64,000 nucleotides of DNA from Gammaproteobacteria bacterium (GCA_029881795.1 JAOULX010000001.1:310001-374000), one strand, 5' to 3'. Positions 32,376 through 40,858 are shown, numbered from the stretch's first letter. Numbers and translations are program-made. The notes: a model not told the origin generated them from the sequence alone.

Positions 32376-33065
32376 ATGTACGCAGATGAAATTTTAGTTC
32401 TCAATCGTTTATTGCTGGCTTTATTAGCCGGTGGAATTATTGGTATTGAGCGGGCCTATCACGGACGTGAAGCCGGGTTTCGTACTCACACGCTGGTTTG
32501 TGTGTCATCTGCACTGTTGATGCTGCTAATGGCCTTTCAGTGGCAGTTTATGCCGGCTGAATTCATTGAGACGATTCGTACAGACCCGACCCGAATGGCG
32601 CAGGGCATTATGACGGGTATTGGTTTCTTAGGTGCCGGTGTAATCATCAAAGAAGGCTTGTCTGTTCGTGGTCTGACTACCGCGGCTTCGATCTGGATGA
32701 CCGCCTCGATCGGAATCGTTATTGGATTGGGATTTTATTTTCCGGCTGCGCTGGCGACGCTTATCACGGTGACGGTGCTTTCATTTTTCAGAATGTTTGA
32801 AAAATGGCTGCCGTCGCAAAAATACGCAAAATTCTCCATCAGCTTATTCAGAACAAACGGCTCTATGGATGAAGAGGCGTTAATGCACATGCTTGATCAA
32901 TTCGGCTTAAAAGCGTTTGATCTGAGTTATATCCTGCGTGATAAAGGCACTTATATCCGCTATGAAATGTTTATTATGTCGAAACATAAAAAGAATTTTA
33001 ATGAGTTGGCGCAGCGACTGCTGCAAATTGACACGGTGCATGCGTTCAAAATTATCCCGAGTTAG
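32376..33065 (+). CDS. MgtC/SapB family membrane protein
   Basis: A 229-aa protein with four to five N-terminal membrane segments and a cytoplasmic C-terminal domain (about residues 140-229). The family signature is GGIIGIERAYHGREAGFRTHTLV, split here around residue 20-40, and GIGFLGAGVIIKEG with TTAASIWMTASIG. MgtC proteins modulate Mg2+ homeostasis, ATP synthase or K+ uptake under stress. The Trk potassium uptake genes are next downstream, but MgtC is separately spaced. Confidence 0.88.
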   Translation: MYADEILVLNRLLLALLAGGIIGIERAYHGREAGFRTHTLVCVSSALLMLLMAFQWQFMPAEFIETIRTDPTRMAQGIMTGIGFLGAGVIIKEGLSVRGLTTAASIWMTASIGIVIGLGFYFPAALATLITVTVLSFFRMFEKWLPSQKYAKFSISLFRTNGSMDEEALMHMLDQFGLKAFDLSYILRDKGTYIRYEMFIMSKHKKNFNELAQRLLQIDTVHAFKIIPS

Positions 33066-33244
33066 GGCTTGCTGGTAGCGCCTGGCTAGTCGGGTGGAAG
33101 TCTCTCCGGTGCTGGCTGGCAGGTGTGTTGTGCGGTAAAGATCTGCAATTAGGCTTATCAGCTGAGTGTATTTAGCGTAAAATCCGCGCTTTACTCTCTC
33201 TGCTTGATTAGCATCCGGTTGGGTCTGGGTTGGGGACTTCTTAA

Positions 33245-34621
33245 ATGAAAATTCTTATTCTTGGTGCGGGACAGGTTGGCTCGTCGGTTGCGGCAAACCT
33301 GGCACGCGAAGCCAATGATATTACACTGGTCGATAAAAACCCTGACTGGTTGCATGATTTGCGCGATCGTATGGATATCCAGACCGTGGTTGGTGATGCC
33401 TCACACCCGCATGTGCTTGAAAAAGCCGGGATTGAAGACACCGATATGCTGATCGCTGTTACCAACAGCGATGAAACCAATATGGTAGCTTGTCAGATTG
33501 CCTACTCGCTGTATAACACACCCACCAAAATAGCCCGTATCCGCGCACTCGATTACATCATTCATCCCGAACTGTTTCAACGTGAAGCGTTTCCGATTGA
33601 TGTCATCATCAGTCCCGAACAAATTATGACGGATTATATTCATCATTTGATTGAATATCCCGGGGCATTACAGGTGCTGGATTTTGCCAAAGGAAAAGTG
33701 CAGCTGGTCGGCATCAAAGCCTATAACGATGGTTTGCTGGTAGGGCATGAGCTACAGGCATTACGAGACCATATGCCGGGAGTTGATACGCGGGTTGCCG
33801 CAATATATCGACGCGGTAAAGCGATTGAGCCAAAGCGTGACACCATCATTGAAGTTGATGATGAAGTCTTCTTTGTCGCCGCAAGAGAAAACATTCGTGC
33901 TGTTATGAATGAGCTAAGACGCGTTGAAAAACCGTTTAAGCGAATTCTGATTATTGGCGGCGGGCATATCGGTAAGCGTCTGGCACAAACCCTTGAAAAA
34001 AGTCATCAGGTAAAAATAATTGAGCAGGACCAGCAGCGTGCAAAATATTTATCGCATACTCTGGAAAAAGCGGTGGTGTTGCTGGGTAGTGCAACGAATG
34101 AAGAGTTATTGCTTGAAGAAAATATAGACAGCATGGATGTGGTGATCTCCTGTACCAACAGTGATGAAATCAATATTTTGTCAACTATGCTGGCCAAGCA
34201 TATGGGTGCCAGTAAAGTTATGGCGCTGATTAACAAACCCGGTTATAGCGAGCTGATTGAAAAAAAAGGTCTGATAGATGTCGCCATTTCACCACAGCAG
34301 GTGACCATAGGCGAACTCTTAACCCATGTGCGTCGTGGTGATGTAGTGGCTGTGCATTCATTGCGCAAAGGGGCGGCTGAGGCGATTGAAGCCGTAGCCC
34401 ATGGTGATGAAAGCACTTCGCAGGTGGTGGGTAAACGGGTCGATCAGGTAGTTTTGCCACAGGGAGCAAATATCGGTGCAATCGTTCGTGGCAAACAGGT
34501 GCTGATCGCGCACCATGATACGGTGATTGAGTCAGAAGATCACGTCGTGTTATTCGTTACAGAAAAATCCAGAATCCATGATGTTGAACGGCTGTTTCAG
34601 GTCAGTGCGTTCTTTATTTAA
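33245..34621 (+). CDS. trkA: Trk system potassium uptake protein TrkA
   Basis: TrkA is the cytoplasmic NAD(H)/ATP-binding gating subunit of the Trk K+ channel. The 458-aa protein has two tandem RCK units. The first Rossmann motif is ILGAGQVGSSVA with acidic Asp of LVDKN; the second is IIGGGHIGKRLA with IIEQD. Each is followed by a TrkA-C domain (about residues 140-215 and 370-450). trkH follows 20 bp downstream. It sits after def-fmt-rsmB, as is common in gammaproteobacteria. Confidence 0.97.
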   Translation: MKILILGAGQVGSSVAANLAREANDITLVDKNPDWLHDLRDRMDIQTVVGDASHPHVLEKAGIEDTDMLIAVTNSDETNMVACQIAYSLYNTPTKIARIRALDYIIHPELFQREAFPIDVIISPEQIMTDYIHHLIEYPGALQVLDFAKGKVQLVGIKAYNDGLLVGHELQALRDHMPGVDTRVAAIYRRGKAIEPKRDTIIEVDDEVFFVAARENIRAVMNELRRVEKPFKRILIIGGGHIGKRLAQTLEKSHQVKIIEQDQQRAKYLSHTLEKAVVLLGSATNEELLLEENIDSMDVVISCTNSDEINILSTMLAKHMGASKVMALINKPGYSELIEKKGLIDVAISPQQVTIGELLTHVRRGDVVAVHSLRKGAAEAIEAVAHGDESTSQVVGKRVDQVVLPQGANIGAIVRGKQVLIAHHDTVIESEDHVVLFVTEKSRIHDVERLFQVSAFFI

Positions 34622-34641
34622 TTTATCAGGGCCGACTTACA

Positions 34642-36093
34642 TTGCACTTAAAAATGATTCAACAGATTATCGGCCTGCTGCTGGTGCTTTTCAGTGCCAG
34701 TATGTTGCCGCCTATAATACTGGATTTATTTTATTCTGAAGGCGTTTTACAGTCTTTCTTTACAAGTTACCTGATCCTGTTGGGTACTGGTCTGATGTTC
34801 TGGTTTCCGGTCAGAAAAATTAAAAATGAATTACGAATCAGGGATGGATTCGTCGTTGTCGTAATGTTCTGGCTGGTGCTCGGGGTATCGGGCTCGTTGC
34901 CATTTTTATTATTCGATGCCTTTGATATCAGTATTACCGATGCGGTTTTTGAATCGGTATCTGCACTTACTACTACCGGCGCAACAGTCATTACCCGGCT
35001 TGAAAGTTTGCCGCATGCATTGTTGTTTTATCGACAGCAGTTACAGTGGATGGGAGGAATGGGTATTATCGTACTGGCTGTGGCGATTTTGCCAATGCTG
35101 GGAATCGGCGGGATGCAGCTATACCGTGCGGAAACTCCGGGCCCGGTTAAAGACAGTAAGCTAACACCTAGAATTACAGAAACAGCAAAAGCGCTCTGGT
35201 ATATCTATCTCTGGTTAACGATCAGTTGTGCCTTTGCTTACTGGGTGGCAGGGATGGACTGGTTTGATGCGATTGGTCATAGTTTCAGTACCGTGGCTAT
35301 CGGTGGTTTTTCAACACACGATGCCAGCCTCGGTTATTTTGACAGTCAGCTGATCGAAAGCGTCGCTGTTTTTTTTATGTTTTTAGGCGGGGTAAACTTT
35401 GCTCTGCATTTTTTGGCATTTCAACGCAAAGATCTATGCCCCTATTTTTCCGATGCGGAATTCAAAACCTATAGTCTGGTGCTGGCGCTGGCAGTCATCA
35501 TTTCGGTGCTGTATTTATATTTCAGTGAGACAGTTGATAATTTTTCCGATGCTTTTCGTCAGGGGCTGTTTCAGGCTGTATCGATTGGAACAACCACGGG
35601 CTTTTCAACCACGGACTTTTTCTTATGGCCGGTTTTTTTGCCGGTATTTTTAATGTTCATCAGTTTTGTGGGTGGTTGTTCAGGTTCAACTGGTGGCGGT
35701 ATGAAAGTGATACGCGTCTTGCTGTTGTTTAAGCAGGGTATGCGTGAGCTGGTGAAGCTGGTGCATCCGAATGCTCAGGTAGTGGTCAAAGTCGGAAAGC
35801 AACCGATGTCTGACCGAGTGATTGATGCTGTCTGGGGTTTTTTTGCGGCCTATGTTGCGTTGTTTGTGGTGATGATGCTGTTGTTGATGATGGCAGGAAA
35901 TGATCAGGTTACGTCGTTTTCAGCGGTCGCAGCGGCGATGAATAATCTCGGTCCCGGGCTGGGAGAGGTTGGCCAAAACTACGCAACCATCAATGATTTT
36001 TCCAAATGGGTTTTGTGTTTTGCGATGCTGTTGGGCCGGCTTGAAGTATTTACTCTGTTGGTTTTGTTTACACCAGTTTTCTGGCGTCGGTAA
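34642..36093 (+). CDS. trkH: Trk potassium uptake membrane subunit
   Basis: TrkH is the K+-conducting membrane subunit. It is 483 aa with four M1-P-M2 repeats. The four selectivity-filter loops are recognisable: TTTGATV, VAIGGFSTH, GTTTGFSTTD and NNLGPGLG. The start is TTG at 34642, giving MHLKMIQQ, which aligns with the usual TrkH N-terminus; ATG 34654 is the alternative. Its stop overlaps the start of the methyltransferase (TAATG). Confidence 0.96.
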   Translation: MHLKMIQQIIGLLLVLFSASMLPPIILDLFYSEGVLQSFFTSYLILLGTGLMFWFPVRKIKNELRIRDGFVVVVMFWLVLGVSGSLPFLLFDAFDISITDAVFESVSALTTTGATVITRLESLPHALLFYRQQLQWMGGMGIIVLAVAILPMLGIGGMQLYRAETPGPVKDSKLTPRITETAKALWYIYLWLTISCAFAYWVAGMDWFDAIGHSFSTVAIGGFSTHDASLGYFDSQLIESVAVFFMFLGGVNFALHFLAFQRKDLCPYFSDAEFKTYSLVLALAVIISVLYLYFSETVDNFSDAFRQGLFQAVSIGTTTGFSTTDFFLWPVFLPVFLMFISFVGGCSGSTGGGMKVIRVLLLFKQGMRELVKLVHPNAQVVVKVGKQPMSDRVIDAVWGFFAAYVALFVVMMLLLMMAGNDQVTSFSAVAAAMNNLGPGLGEVGQNYATINDFSKWVLCFAMLLGRLEVFTLLVLFTPVFWRR

Positions 36094-36677
36094 TGACCTT
36101 GCTTGCTAACAAACAACAAAACTGGAATCAACGCTATCAGCTAAAAGCAATCACCGAGCCGGAAGCGGCTTATGTGCTGACAGCAAACTCTCATCTGCTG
36201 GCTGATAAAGGCAGAGCGCTCGATCTTGCCTGTGGTCTCGGAGCTAATGCGATTTTTCTGGCGAGAAAAGGTTATCAGGTGACAGCGGTGGATTATTCGG
36301 CTGTGGCGCTGGAAAAGTTAGATCGATTTGCTGAATCAGAAAACTTGTCGATTAACAGTCGTTTGATTGATCTGGAAAATTTTGAGGGTGCGCTGGGTAA
36401 TTATGATTTGATTGTGGTTAGTTATTATCTGCAGCGTGAACTTTTTCCTCTTATTTTATCTGCTATAAACAGCGGAGGCATGTTGTTCTATCAGACCTTT
36501 AGCGGAATTGCAGACAATATGTCTGGGCCGAAGAATGCGGCATTCAGATTAAAACGGTCAGAGTTGTTAGCCCTGAGTTCAGGCCATGAAATACTTTATT
36601 ACAGAGAAGATCCGGATAATTGCATTGGCGATGACTGTTTTAAAGGTGAAGTGATGATCGTAGTAAAAAGAGATTGA
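36093..36677 (+). CDS. Class I SAM-dependent methyltransferase
   Basis: A 194-aa Rossmann-fold methyltransferase. The SAM-binding motif I is ALDLACGLGANAIFLA, followed by VTAVDYS (acidic loop) and the motif IV region NYDLIVVSYYLQR. It resembles the TehB/small-molecule methyltransferase group, but the substrate is unknown. It overlaps trkH by one base, so it is translated with it, although no functional link to K+ uptake is known. Confidence 0.85.
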   Translation: MTLLANKQQNWNQRYQLKAITEPEAAYVLTANSHLLADKGRALDLACGLGANAIFLARKGYQVTAVDYSAVALEKLDRFAESENLSINSRLIDLENFEGALGNYDLIVVSYYLQRELFPLILSAINSGGMLFYQTFSGIADNMSGPKNAAFRLKRSELLALSSGHEILYYREDPDNCIGDDCFKGEVMIVVKRD

Positions 36678-36678
36678 C

Positions 36679-37635
36679 ATGAAAAAGTATGAAAAAAGTG
36701 AGCCAGCTTCTCATCCTGGCTATTTACCGGAATTTAAAATAAGTTTTTTGTTGCCAAAGCATTGGTTGAGCTGGTTCGGTATTTTCTTGTTATGGCTGAT
36801 GATGTATCTGCCTTCTGTAGTAAAAAATCAGATAGCCAGAGGTATTTGTTTTCTGTCATGCAAGACAAATAAAAAGCGTTATCGCATCGCAAAACAAAAT
36901 CTGCAGCTGTGTTTTCCGCAGAAAACGGCAGCTGAAATCGAACAGATGGTTGGGCGATTTTTTTATTATAAAGCCAGAATATTTCTGGACTATGCCTATG
37001 TCTGGTTTGCCAGTGAAAAAAAACTTTCACGAGTCTATCAGGTGTTCAATGATGATGAATTGCAGGCAATAAAAAAGTCCGATAAAAAAGTCATTCTTCT
37101 TACCTGTCACATGCTGGGGCTGGATCAGGGGTCGCAGGCGCTGTCATTTGATAACGAGATAGTGTCAATGGTAAAAGCCATGAAAAATCCGCTATTAGAC
37201 TGGGTCATTGGGCGCGGGCGTACCCGGTTTAATACGCATGTTTATGAGCGTTCGTACGGGCTGACTGGCGTAATTGCCAGTGTTAAGGCAGGTGATCAGT
37301 TTATTTATTTACCGGATGAGGATCTGACAGGAGGTCACTCGGAATTTGTACCTTTTTTTGGCGTGCAAAAATCAACCATTACGGCGCTCGGCCGGCTGGC
37401 GAAAATATGTGATGCTAAAGTTGTGCCATTTGTGTCTGTATTTAACGATAAGACCGGCGTCTATGAAGCGCATTTTTTACCGTCAATGAGTGATTATCCT
37501 AGCGGTGATAAAATGGCTGACACGCTGGCAATGAATCAGGTATTTGAAAAGATGATTTTACAAGCACCGGAACAATACCTGTGGACATTCCGTTATTTTC
37601 AGACCAGACCGGCTGGTGAACCAGCTGTTTATTAA
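36679..37635 (+). CDS. LpxL/HtrB-like lysophospholipid acyltransferase
   Basis: A 318-aa inner-membrane acyltransferase of the lipid A late-acyltransferase superfamily. It has an N-terminal membrane anchor (about residues 35-55) and the catalytic HxxxxD motif as CHMLGLDQG. Conserved later blocks are YLPDEDLTGGHSEFVPFFG (positions ~215-233) and the C-terminal WTFRYFQTRP. Members add the secondary acyl chain to Kdo2-lipid IVA or acylate ornithine-type lipids. The acyl donor is not readable. It follows the methyltransferase by 1 bp. Confidence 0.88.
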   Translation: MKKYEKSEPASHPGYLPEFKISFLLPKHWLSWFGIFLLWLMMYLPSVVKNQIARGICFLSCKTNKKRYRIAKQNLQLCFPQKTAAEIEQMVGRFFYYKARIFLDYAYVWFASEKKLSRVYQVFNDDELQAIKKSDKKVILLTCHMLGLDQGSQALSFDNEIVSMVKAMKNPLLDWVIGRGRTRFNTHVYERSYGLTGVIASVKAGDQFIYLPDEDLTGGHSEFVPFFGVQKSTITALGRLAKICDAKVVPFVSVFNDKTGVYEAHFLPSMSDYPSGDKMADTLAMNQVFEKMILQAPEQYLWTFRYFQTRPAGEPAVY

Positions 37636-37644
37636 AACGGGTTG

Positions 37645-37830
37645 ATGATGTTAAAAATATTTAATAGCGTACCGTATCTCGGAGCACTGATCATTGCCGT
37701 AGGCATGGTGGCTGGATTTTATTATCTTTTTACGGATGCCGATGAGATGGCAAAATACTTTCTGGCAATGATACCGGTCGGTTTTTTAATCCTGTTTGTA
37801 GGTGTCGTGACCAATATGCTGCGCCGATAA
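37645..37830 (+). CDS. Small two-helix membrane protein
   Basis: A protein of about 61 aa with two hydrophobic segments (about residues 9-28 and 37-57) and a short charged loop TDADEMAKY. The start could be TTG 37642, ATG 37645 or ATG 37648. It follows the acyltransferase by 9 bp and is probably the last gene of that unit. No family is recognised. Confidence 0.6.
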   Translation: MMLKIFNSVPYLGALIIAVGMVAGFYYLFTDADEMAKYFLAMIPVGFLILFVGVVTNMLRR

Positions 37831-37849
37831 TATCGCATCTGGCAAGGCC

Positions 37850-38359
37850 TTACTTTACAGTAAAGTTTTGTGTTGCGATGGTTTTACCATCTTTCTTTAA
37901 ATGGAAGACCCAGTCGCCCGCTTTTAATTCGTCTTCAGTTTCCAGTAAATAACCGTTTATAGCAGTGACTTTTTTGTCTATTACCAGAAAGCTATTGGTT
38001 TCGTTATAATGGCTGGAGATGCTGCCATCCTGTTGTCTGATTTGAGGATGACTGACTTCGCTGGTAATTTTTATGAGTTTGTCTTCAATGCCTACAATCT
38101 GATATTCGAAGCCGAAAAACAGTGGTGTTTTTGCCGGAATGGTTCGGGTATGTTTTAAATGAACCGGTGATAAAGAGGTGCTGTTGATGGTTTTGTCAGA
38201 AATCGGGTTAATCCAGGTTTTGCCGTTATCGGGAGTATGAGCGTATATGCCAAAATGAAGGATTGTTATGTCTTCGCTTTTTTCTGCACGCAAATTAAAG
38301 GCGAGGCTGCTGAGACAGCTGATGATAAGACAGATTAATAATTTATTTTTTCTACGCAT
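37850..38359 (-). CDS. Secreted protein, probable DUF3859 family
   Basis: A 169-aa exported protein with a signal peptide of about 25 residues (ending NLRA). The mature part begins with ILHFGIYAHT and is beta-rich, ending in AGDWVFHLKKDGKTIATQNF, a pattern that I associate with DUF3859. Function is unknown. It lies 10 bp after the TtcA-family gene on the same strand and is convergent with the small membrane protein. Confidence 0.6.
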   Translation of the reverse strand: MRRKNKLLICLIISCLSSLAFNLRAEKSEDITILHFGIYAHTPDNGKTWINPISDKTINSTSLSPVHLKHTRTIPAKTPLFFGFEYQIVGIEDKLIKITSEVSHPQIRQQDGSISSHYNETNSFLVIDKKVTAINGYLLETEDELKAGDWVFHLKKDGKTIATQNFTVK

Positions 38360-38369
38360 CCTGGCGACC

Positions 38370-39149
38370 TCATTTTGATTGGGCTGTTTTTGTTACGTGT
38401 TGTTCATCTAATAATTCCGGCATACCCTCAGACATGATAGGTTTTAGTGTTGTCAGCAGGGTTTTAAACAGGGTTTTATTGCCCTGTTCTTCATTATGTA
38501 ATAATTGTTTCATGTGTTCGCGCTGGGTTGGCATACTAAAACAGGCCGGGCAGCTGTCAGCTATTACGGGTAACTGGTGTTCATTTACAAAGTCCCGGCT
38601 CTGGCGTTCCCGCATATATACCAGTGGTCTGATAATACGTAAATCACCGTCGTCATTGGTGTAATGCGCTTTCATTGTTTTGATTTTACCTAAATGGAAT
38701 GCCGCCATTAAGAAGCTTTCGGCAAGATCATCAAGATGCTGTGCCAGTGCCAGAACATTGTAGTGATGTTTTCTTGCGGTGCTGTACATGATGCCGCGTT
38801 TAATGCGTGAACAAAAAGCACAGTATGACGGTTTGCCCATGTGCTCTTTAGCCATTTCCATAATTGGCTCTTGCATATAATGATATTCAAGTCCCAGTGA
38901 TTCTATATAAGGAATCATCGGTGAGGGATCGAAGTCACCGGCTTGCGGGTCAACGGTCATCACGCCTAATTCAAAATGAATAGGAGCGTGTCGCTGGAAA
39001 TGATGCAATACATGCAGCAATGTTAACGAATCTTTTCCGCCTGATAAACCAAGCAAGATGCGGTCACCATCGCGAATCATTTGAAAATGACTAATGGCCT
39101 GACCGGCCTGTCGTAAAATTGATTTTGGTGGAGGGATAAATTGACTCAT
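38370..39149 (-). CDS. TtcA-family tRNA thiolation/ATP-pyrophosphatase protein
   Basis: A 259-aa PP-loop ATP pyrophosphatase. The PP-loop is LGLSGGKDS (residues 36-41 for SGGKDS). The Fe-S/thiolation cysteines are Cys110 and Cys113 (YCAFCSRIKRG), with a second pair Cys200/Cys203 (CPACF). This is the TtcA group, which makes 2-thiocytidine-32 in tRNA. The second motif is CPACF rather than the CNLCG that I recall for canonical TtcA, and the protein is shorter than most, so it may be a TtcA paralogue with another substrate. The start codon is 45 bp downstream of the sRNA terminator. Confidence 0.78.
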   Translation of the reverse strand: MSQFIPPPKSILRQAGQAISHFQMIRDGDRILLGLSGGKDSLTLLHVLHHFQRHAPIHFELGVMTVDPQAGDFDPSPMIPYIESLGLEYHYMQEPIMEMAKEHMGKPSYCAFCSRIKRGIMYSTARKHHYNVLALAQHLDDLAESFLMAAFHLGKIKTMKAHYTNDDGDLRIIRPLVYMRERQSRDFVNEHQLPVIADSCPACFSMPTQREHMKQLLHNEEQGNKTLFKTLLTTLKPIMSEGMPELLDEQHVTKTAQSK

Positions 39150-39193
39150 GCCGCATAAGATACGGGTAATGCCTGTATTTGCAAGTTTATTTC

Positions 39194-39372
39194 AATAAAA
39201 AAGCCTCCGGCGTTTCCATGCCGGAGGCTTTTCTAATAAACCACAAGTTCCTGATAAAAAAGGAAATTCCAGCCTATCCTTGGCTGGAATTTTTGGCTTC
39301 CCTGACAGGAGGTTTGTCAGTCTAATTGAAGAATTGGGGTATCTTCAAACAACATCCTTGTAATAAGACAAT
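39194..39372 (-). ncRNA. Candidate Csr/Rsm-family regulatory RNA (second of two)
   Basis: On the minus strand a TATAAT box at 39383-39378 predicts a start near 39372, and a strong hairpin with a T-run ends the transcript near 39194 (about 179 nt). The RNA contains several GGA motifs: CAAGGAT, CAGGGAA, AAGGATA in the loop of a TCCAGCC/GGCTGGA hairpin, CAGGAAC, and ATGGAAA in the loop of the terminator. GGA in hairpin loops is the binding signature of CsrA/RsmA. A GacA-type box lies at 39449-39466. The internal TCCAGCC hairpin is itself followed by a pyrimidine run and might cause early termination. Confidence 0.62.
39196..39232 (-). terminator. Rho-independent terminator, minus strand
   Basis: The 13-bp stem AAAAGCCTCCGGC / GCCGGAGGCTTTT has an eight-base loop. 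Read on the minus strand it ends in TTTTTTATT and exposes ATGGAAAC in the loop. Confidence 0.88.
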
Positions 39373-39448
39373 TACAGATTATACAGAGTGTCAAAAGGAT
39401 ATCTGTCAGTTAATTCGTAAAGTTCTGGAGTCTATTTTCTAGGCTGAG

Positions 39449-39466
39449 TGTAAGATAATTCTGAGA
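39449..39466 (-). promoter_or_regulatory. GacA-like upstream activating box, RNA 2
   Basis: TGTAAG-N6-CTGAGA resembles the palindromic GacA/UvrY box TGTAAG-N6-CTTACA: the first half is perfect and the second matches 4 of 6. Its edge is 66 bp from the TATAAT box of the second RNA. Confidence 0.5.
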
Positions 39467-39507
39467 AATGGTCGTGTCGGCTGGGGCATGGTTAAAATAA
39501 AGCAGGC

Positions 39508-39706
39508 AATAAAAAACCCGGTCATTCCATGACCGGGTTTCGCCATCCTAGCAGACTTGGTGATTAGCCTCGCGCAATTATTTCATCCTGTATATCCACT
39601 CGTTCCCTTGAGAGTCTCTGACTATCCTTTGATTCCCTTTCCCTGAGACTCCGCTACTTCCTGGTACAAATGAGCTTCCTTGCAGACCTCGTTCTCCCTA
39701 GGTCTG
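39508..39706 (-). ncRNA. Candidate CsrB/RsmZ-type regulatory RNA (first of two)
   Basis: Read on the minus strand, 39706 to 39508 is a ~199-nt transcript with twelve GGA motifs, most as AGGA, AGGGA or AAGGA. The GGA trinucleotides map to plus-strand TCC at 39526, 39546, 39586, 39595, 39604, 39625, 39634, 39640, 39650, 39659, 39677 and 39695. The 5' end folds as CAGACCT / AGGTCTG with AGGGA in the loop; a second hairpin has GAGTCTC/GAGACTC arms enclosing three GGAs. The 3' end is a terminator with GGA in a three-base loop. No open frame with coding character is present. This is the design of CsrB/RsmZ, which titrate CsrA/RsmA. A CATAAT box at 39717-39712 and a GacA-like box at 39784-39801 lie upstream. 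Confidence 0.8.
39510..39540 (-). terminator. Rho-independent terminator, minus strand
   Basis: A perfect 12-bp stem AAACCCGGTCAT / ATGACCGGGTTT has the loop GGA on the minus strand and is followed by TTTTTTATT in that direction. Confidence 0.93.
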
Positions 39707-39783
39707 AGGATATTATGCCTATTATGTTTTTGCGGTTCTATACGGAGATTCGGAATATGCTGTAGGAAGAACACCTTACGTGA

Positions 39784-39801
39784 TGTAGGAATTTTCTTAC
39801 A
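39784..39801 (-). promoter_or_regulatory. GacA-like upstream activating box, RNA 1
   Basis: TGTAGG-N6-CTTACA differs at one position from the GacA box TGTAAG-N6-CTTACA. Its edge is 67 bp from the CATAAT box of the first RNA. A second, weaker copy with an eight-base spacer (TGTAGG...CTTACG) lies at 39761-39780. Confidence 0.62.
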
Positions 39802-39904
39802 TGAGGTGTTGAGAGCGAGTCTGCTTGAGTGTCTTCATTCTATTGCAGGTTATTATGGCTGGAACTATGGCATATAATCAATAGAAAATAATTCAGGGGG
39901 CGTT

Positions 39905-40858
39905 ATGCGTCATTATTTATACCCGAAACTGCATGCCTATCGTTCGCAGTTCTTACAAGTGGATGAAGTGCACCGACTTTATATTGAGGAGTCGGGTAAC
40001 CCGCAGGGGATTCCGGTTGTCTTTCTGCATGGCGGGCCGGGTGCAAGTTGTCAGCCAGTTCACCGGCGTTATTTTGATCCGAAAAAATACAGAATCATTC
40101 TATTTGATCAGAGAGGTTGTGGGCAGTCGCTACCCCATGCCAGTTTGCAACAAAATACCAGCCAGGATCTGGTGCAGGATATGGAGCGTATCAGAGCGGC
40201 ACTGGAAGTTGATAAATGGGTCGTGTTTGGCGGCTCATGGGGTTCTACGCTGGGTCTGTTATATGCGCAGGCACATCCTACCCATGTCTTGGGGTTGGTG
40301 TTAAGGGGAATCTTTTTATGTCGCGATGAGGATGTCAGCTGGTTTTATCAGCAGGGTACCAGTGCCTTGTTTCCTGAATACTGGCAAGACTTTATCGCAC
40401 CCATTGCCGAAGCGGAACGCGCTGATATGGTCGGGGCTTATTACCGGCGGCTGACAGGGGATGATGACGTGGCTAAAATGCGTGCAGCCGAAGCTTGGTC
40501 GGTGTGGGAAGGGCGCACCGCAAGTTTGCAAGTTAATGAGGAGCTGGTGGATTATTTTTCTGACCCTTATGTGGCGTTGAGTGTGGCTCGTATAGAGTCG
40601 CATTATTTCGTTAATCAGAGTTTTTTACAGCCTAATCAGATTCTTAATGCTGCGCATAAGCTAAAAGATATTCCCGGTTATATTGTGCACGGGCGTTATG
40701 ATGTGATTTGCCCGGCGCAGCAAGCCTGGGCATTGCATCAGGCCTGGCCAGAGTCTGAGCTGCATATGATTGCGGATGCCGGCCACGCGGTGAGCGAGCC
40801 TGGGATTACCCAAAAGCTGGTCGAAATTACGGATCAGTTGGCGGAACGCTTGTCTTGA
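39905..40858 (+). CDS. pip: Proline iminopeptidase
   Basis: An alpha/beta-hydrolase of 317 aa that cleaves N-terminal proline from peptides. The oxyanion region HGGPGAS, the nucleophile elbow [10 protein letters not shown] (catalytic Ser), the Asp in GRYDVICP and the His in [10 protein letters not shown] are all present, as is the DQRGCGQS motif typical of this family. ATG 39905 has a GGGGG ribosome-binding site. Its stop overlaps the dtd start (TTGA), so the two are co-transcribed. Confidence 0.95.
   Translation: MRHYLYPKLHAYRSQFLQVDEVHRLYIEESGNPQGIPVVFLHGGPGASCQPVHRRYFDPKKYRIILFDQRGCGQSLPHASLQQNTSQDLVQDMERIRAALEVDKWVVFGGSWGSTLGLLYAQAHPTHVLGLVLRGIFLCRDEDVSWFYQQGTSALFPEYWQDFIAPIAEAERADMVGAYYRRLTGDDDVAKMRAAEAWSVWEGRTASLQVNEELVDYFSDPYVALSVARIESHYFVNQSFLQPNQILNAAHKLKDIPGYIVHGRYDVICPAQQAWALHQAWPESELHMIADAGHAVSEPGITQKLVEITDQLAERLS

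Noticed and set aside
39680..39877. Open frame of 65 codons on the plus strand across the sRNA promoter region
   Set aside because: It overlaps the GacA-like box and the sRNA 5' end, has no ribosome-binding site and gives a Cys-rich, unlikely protein sequence.
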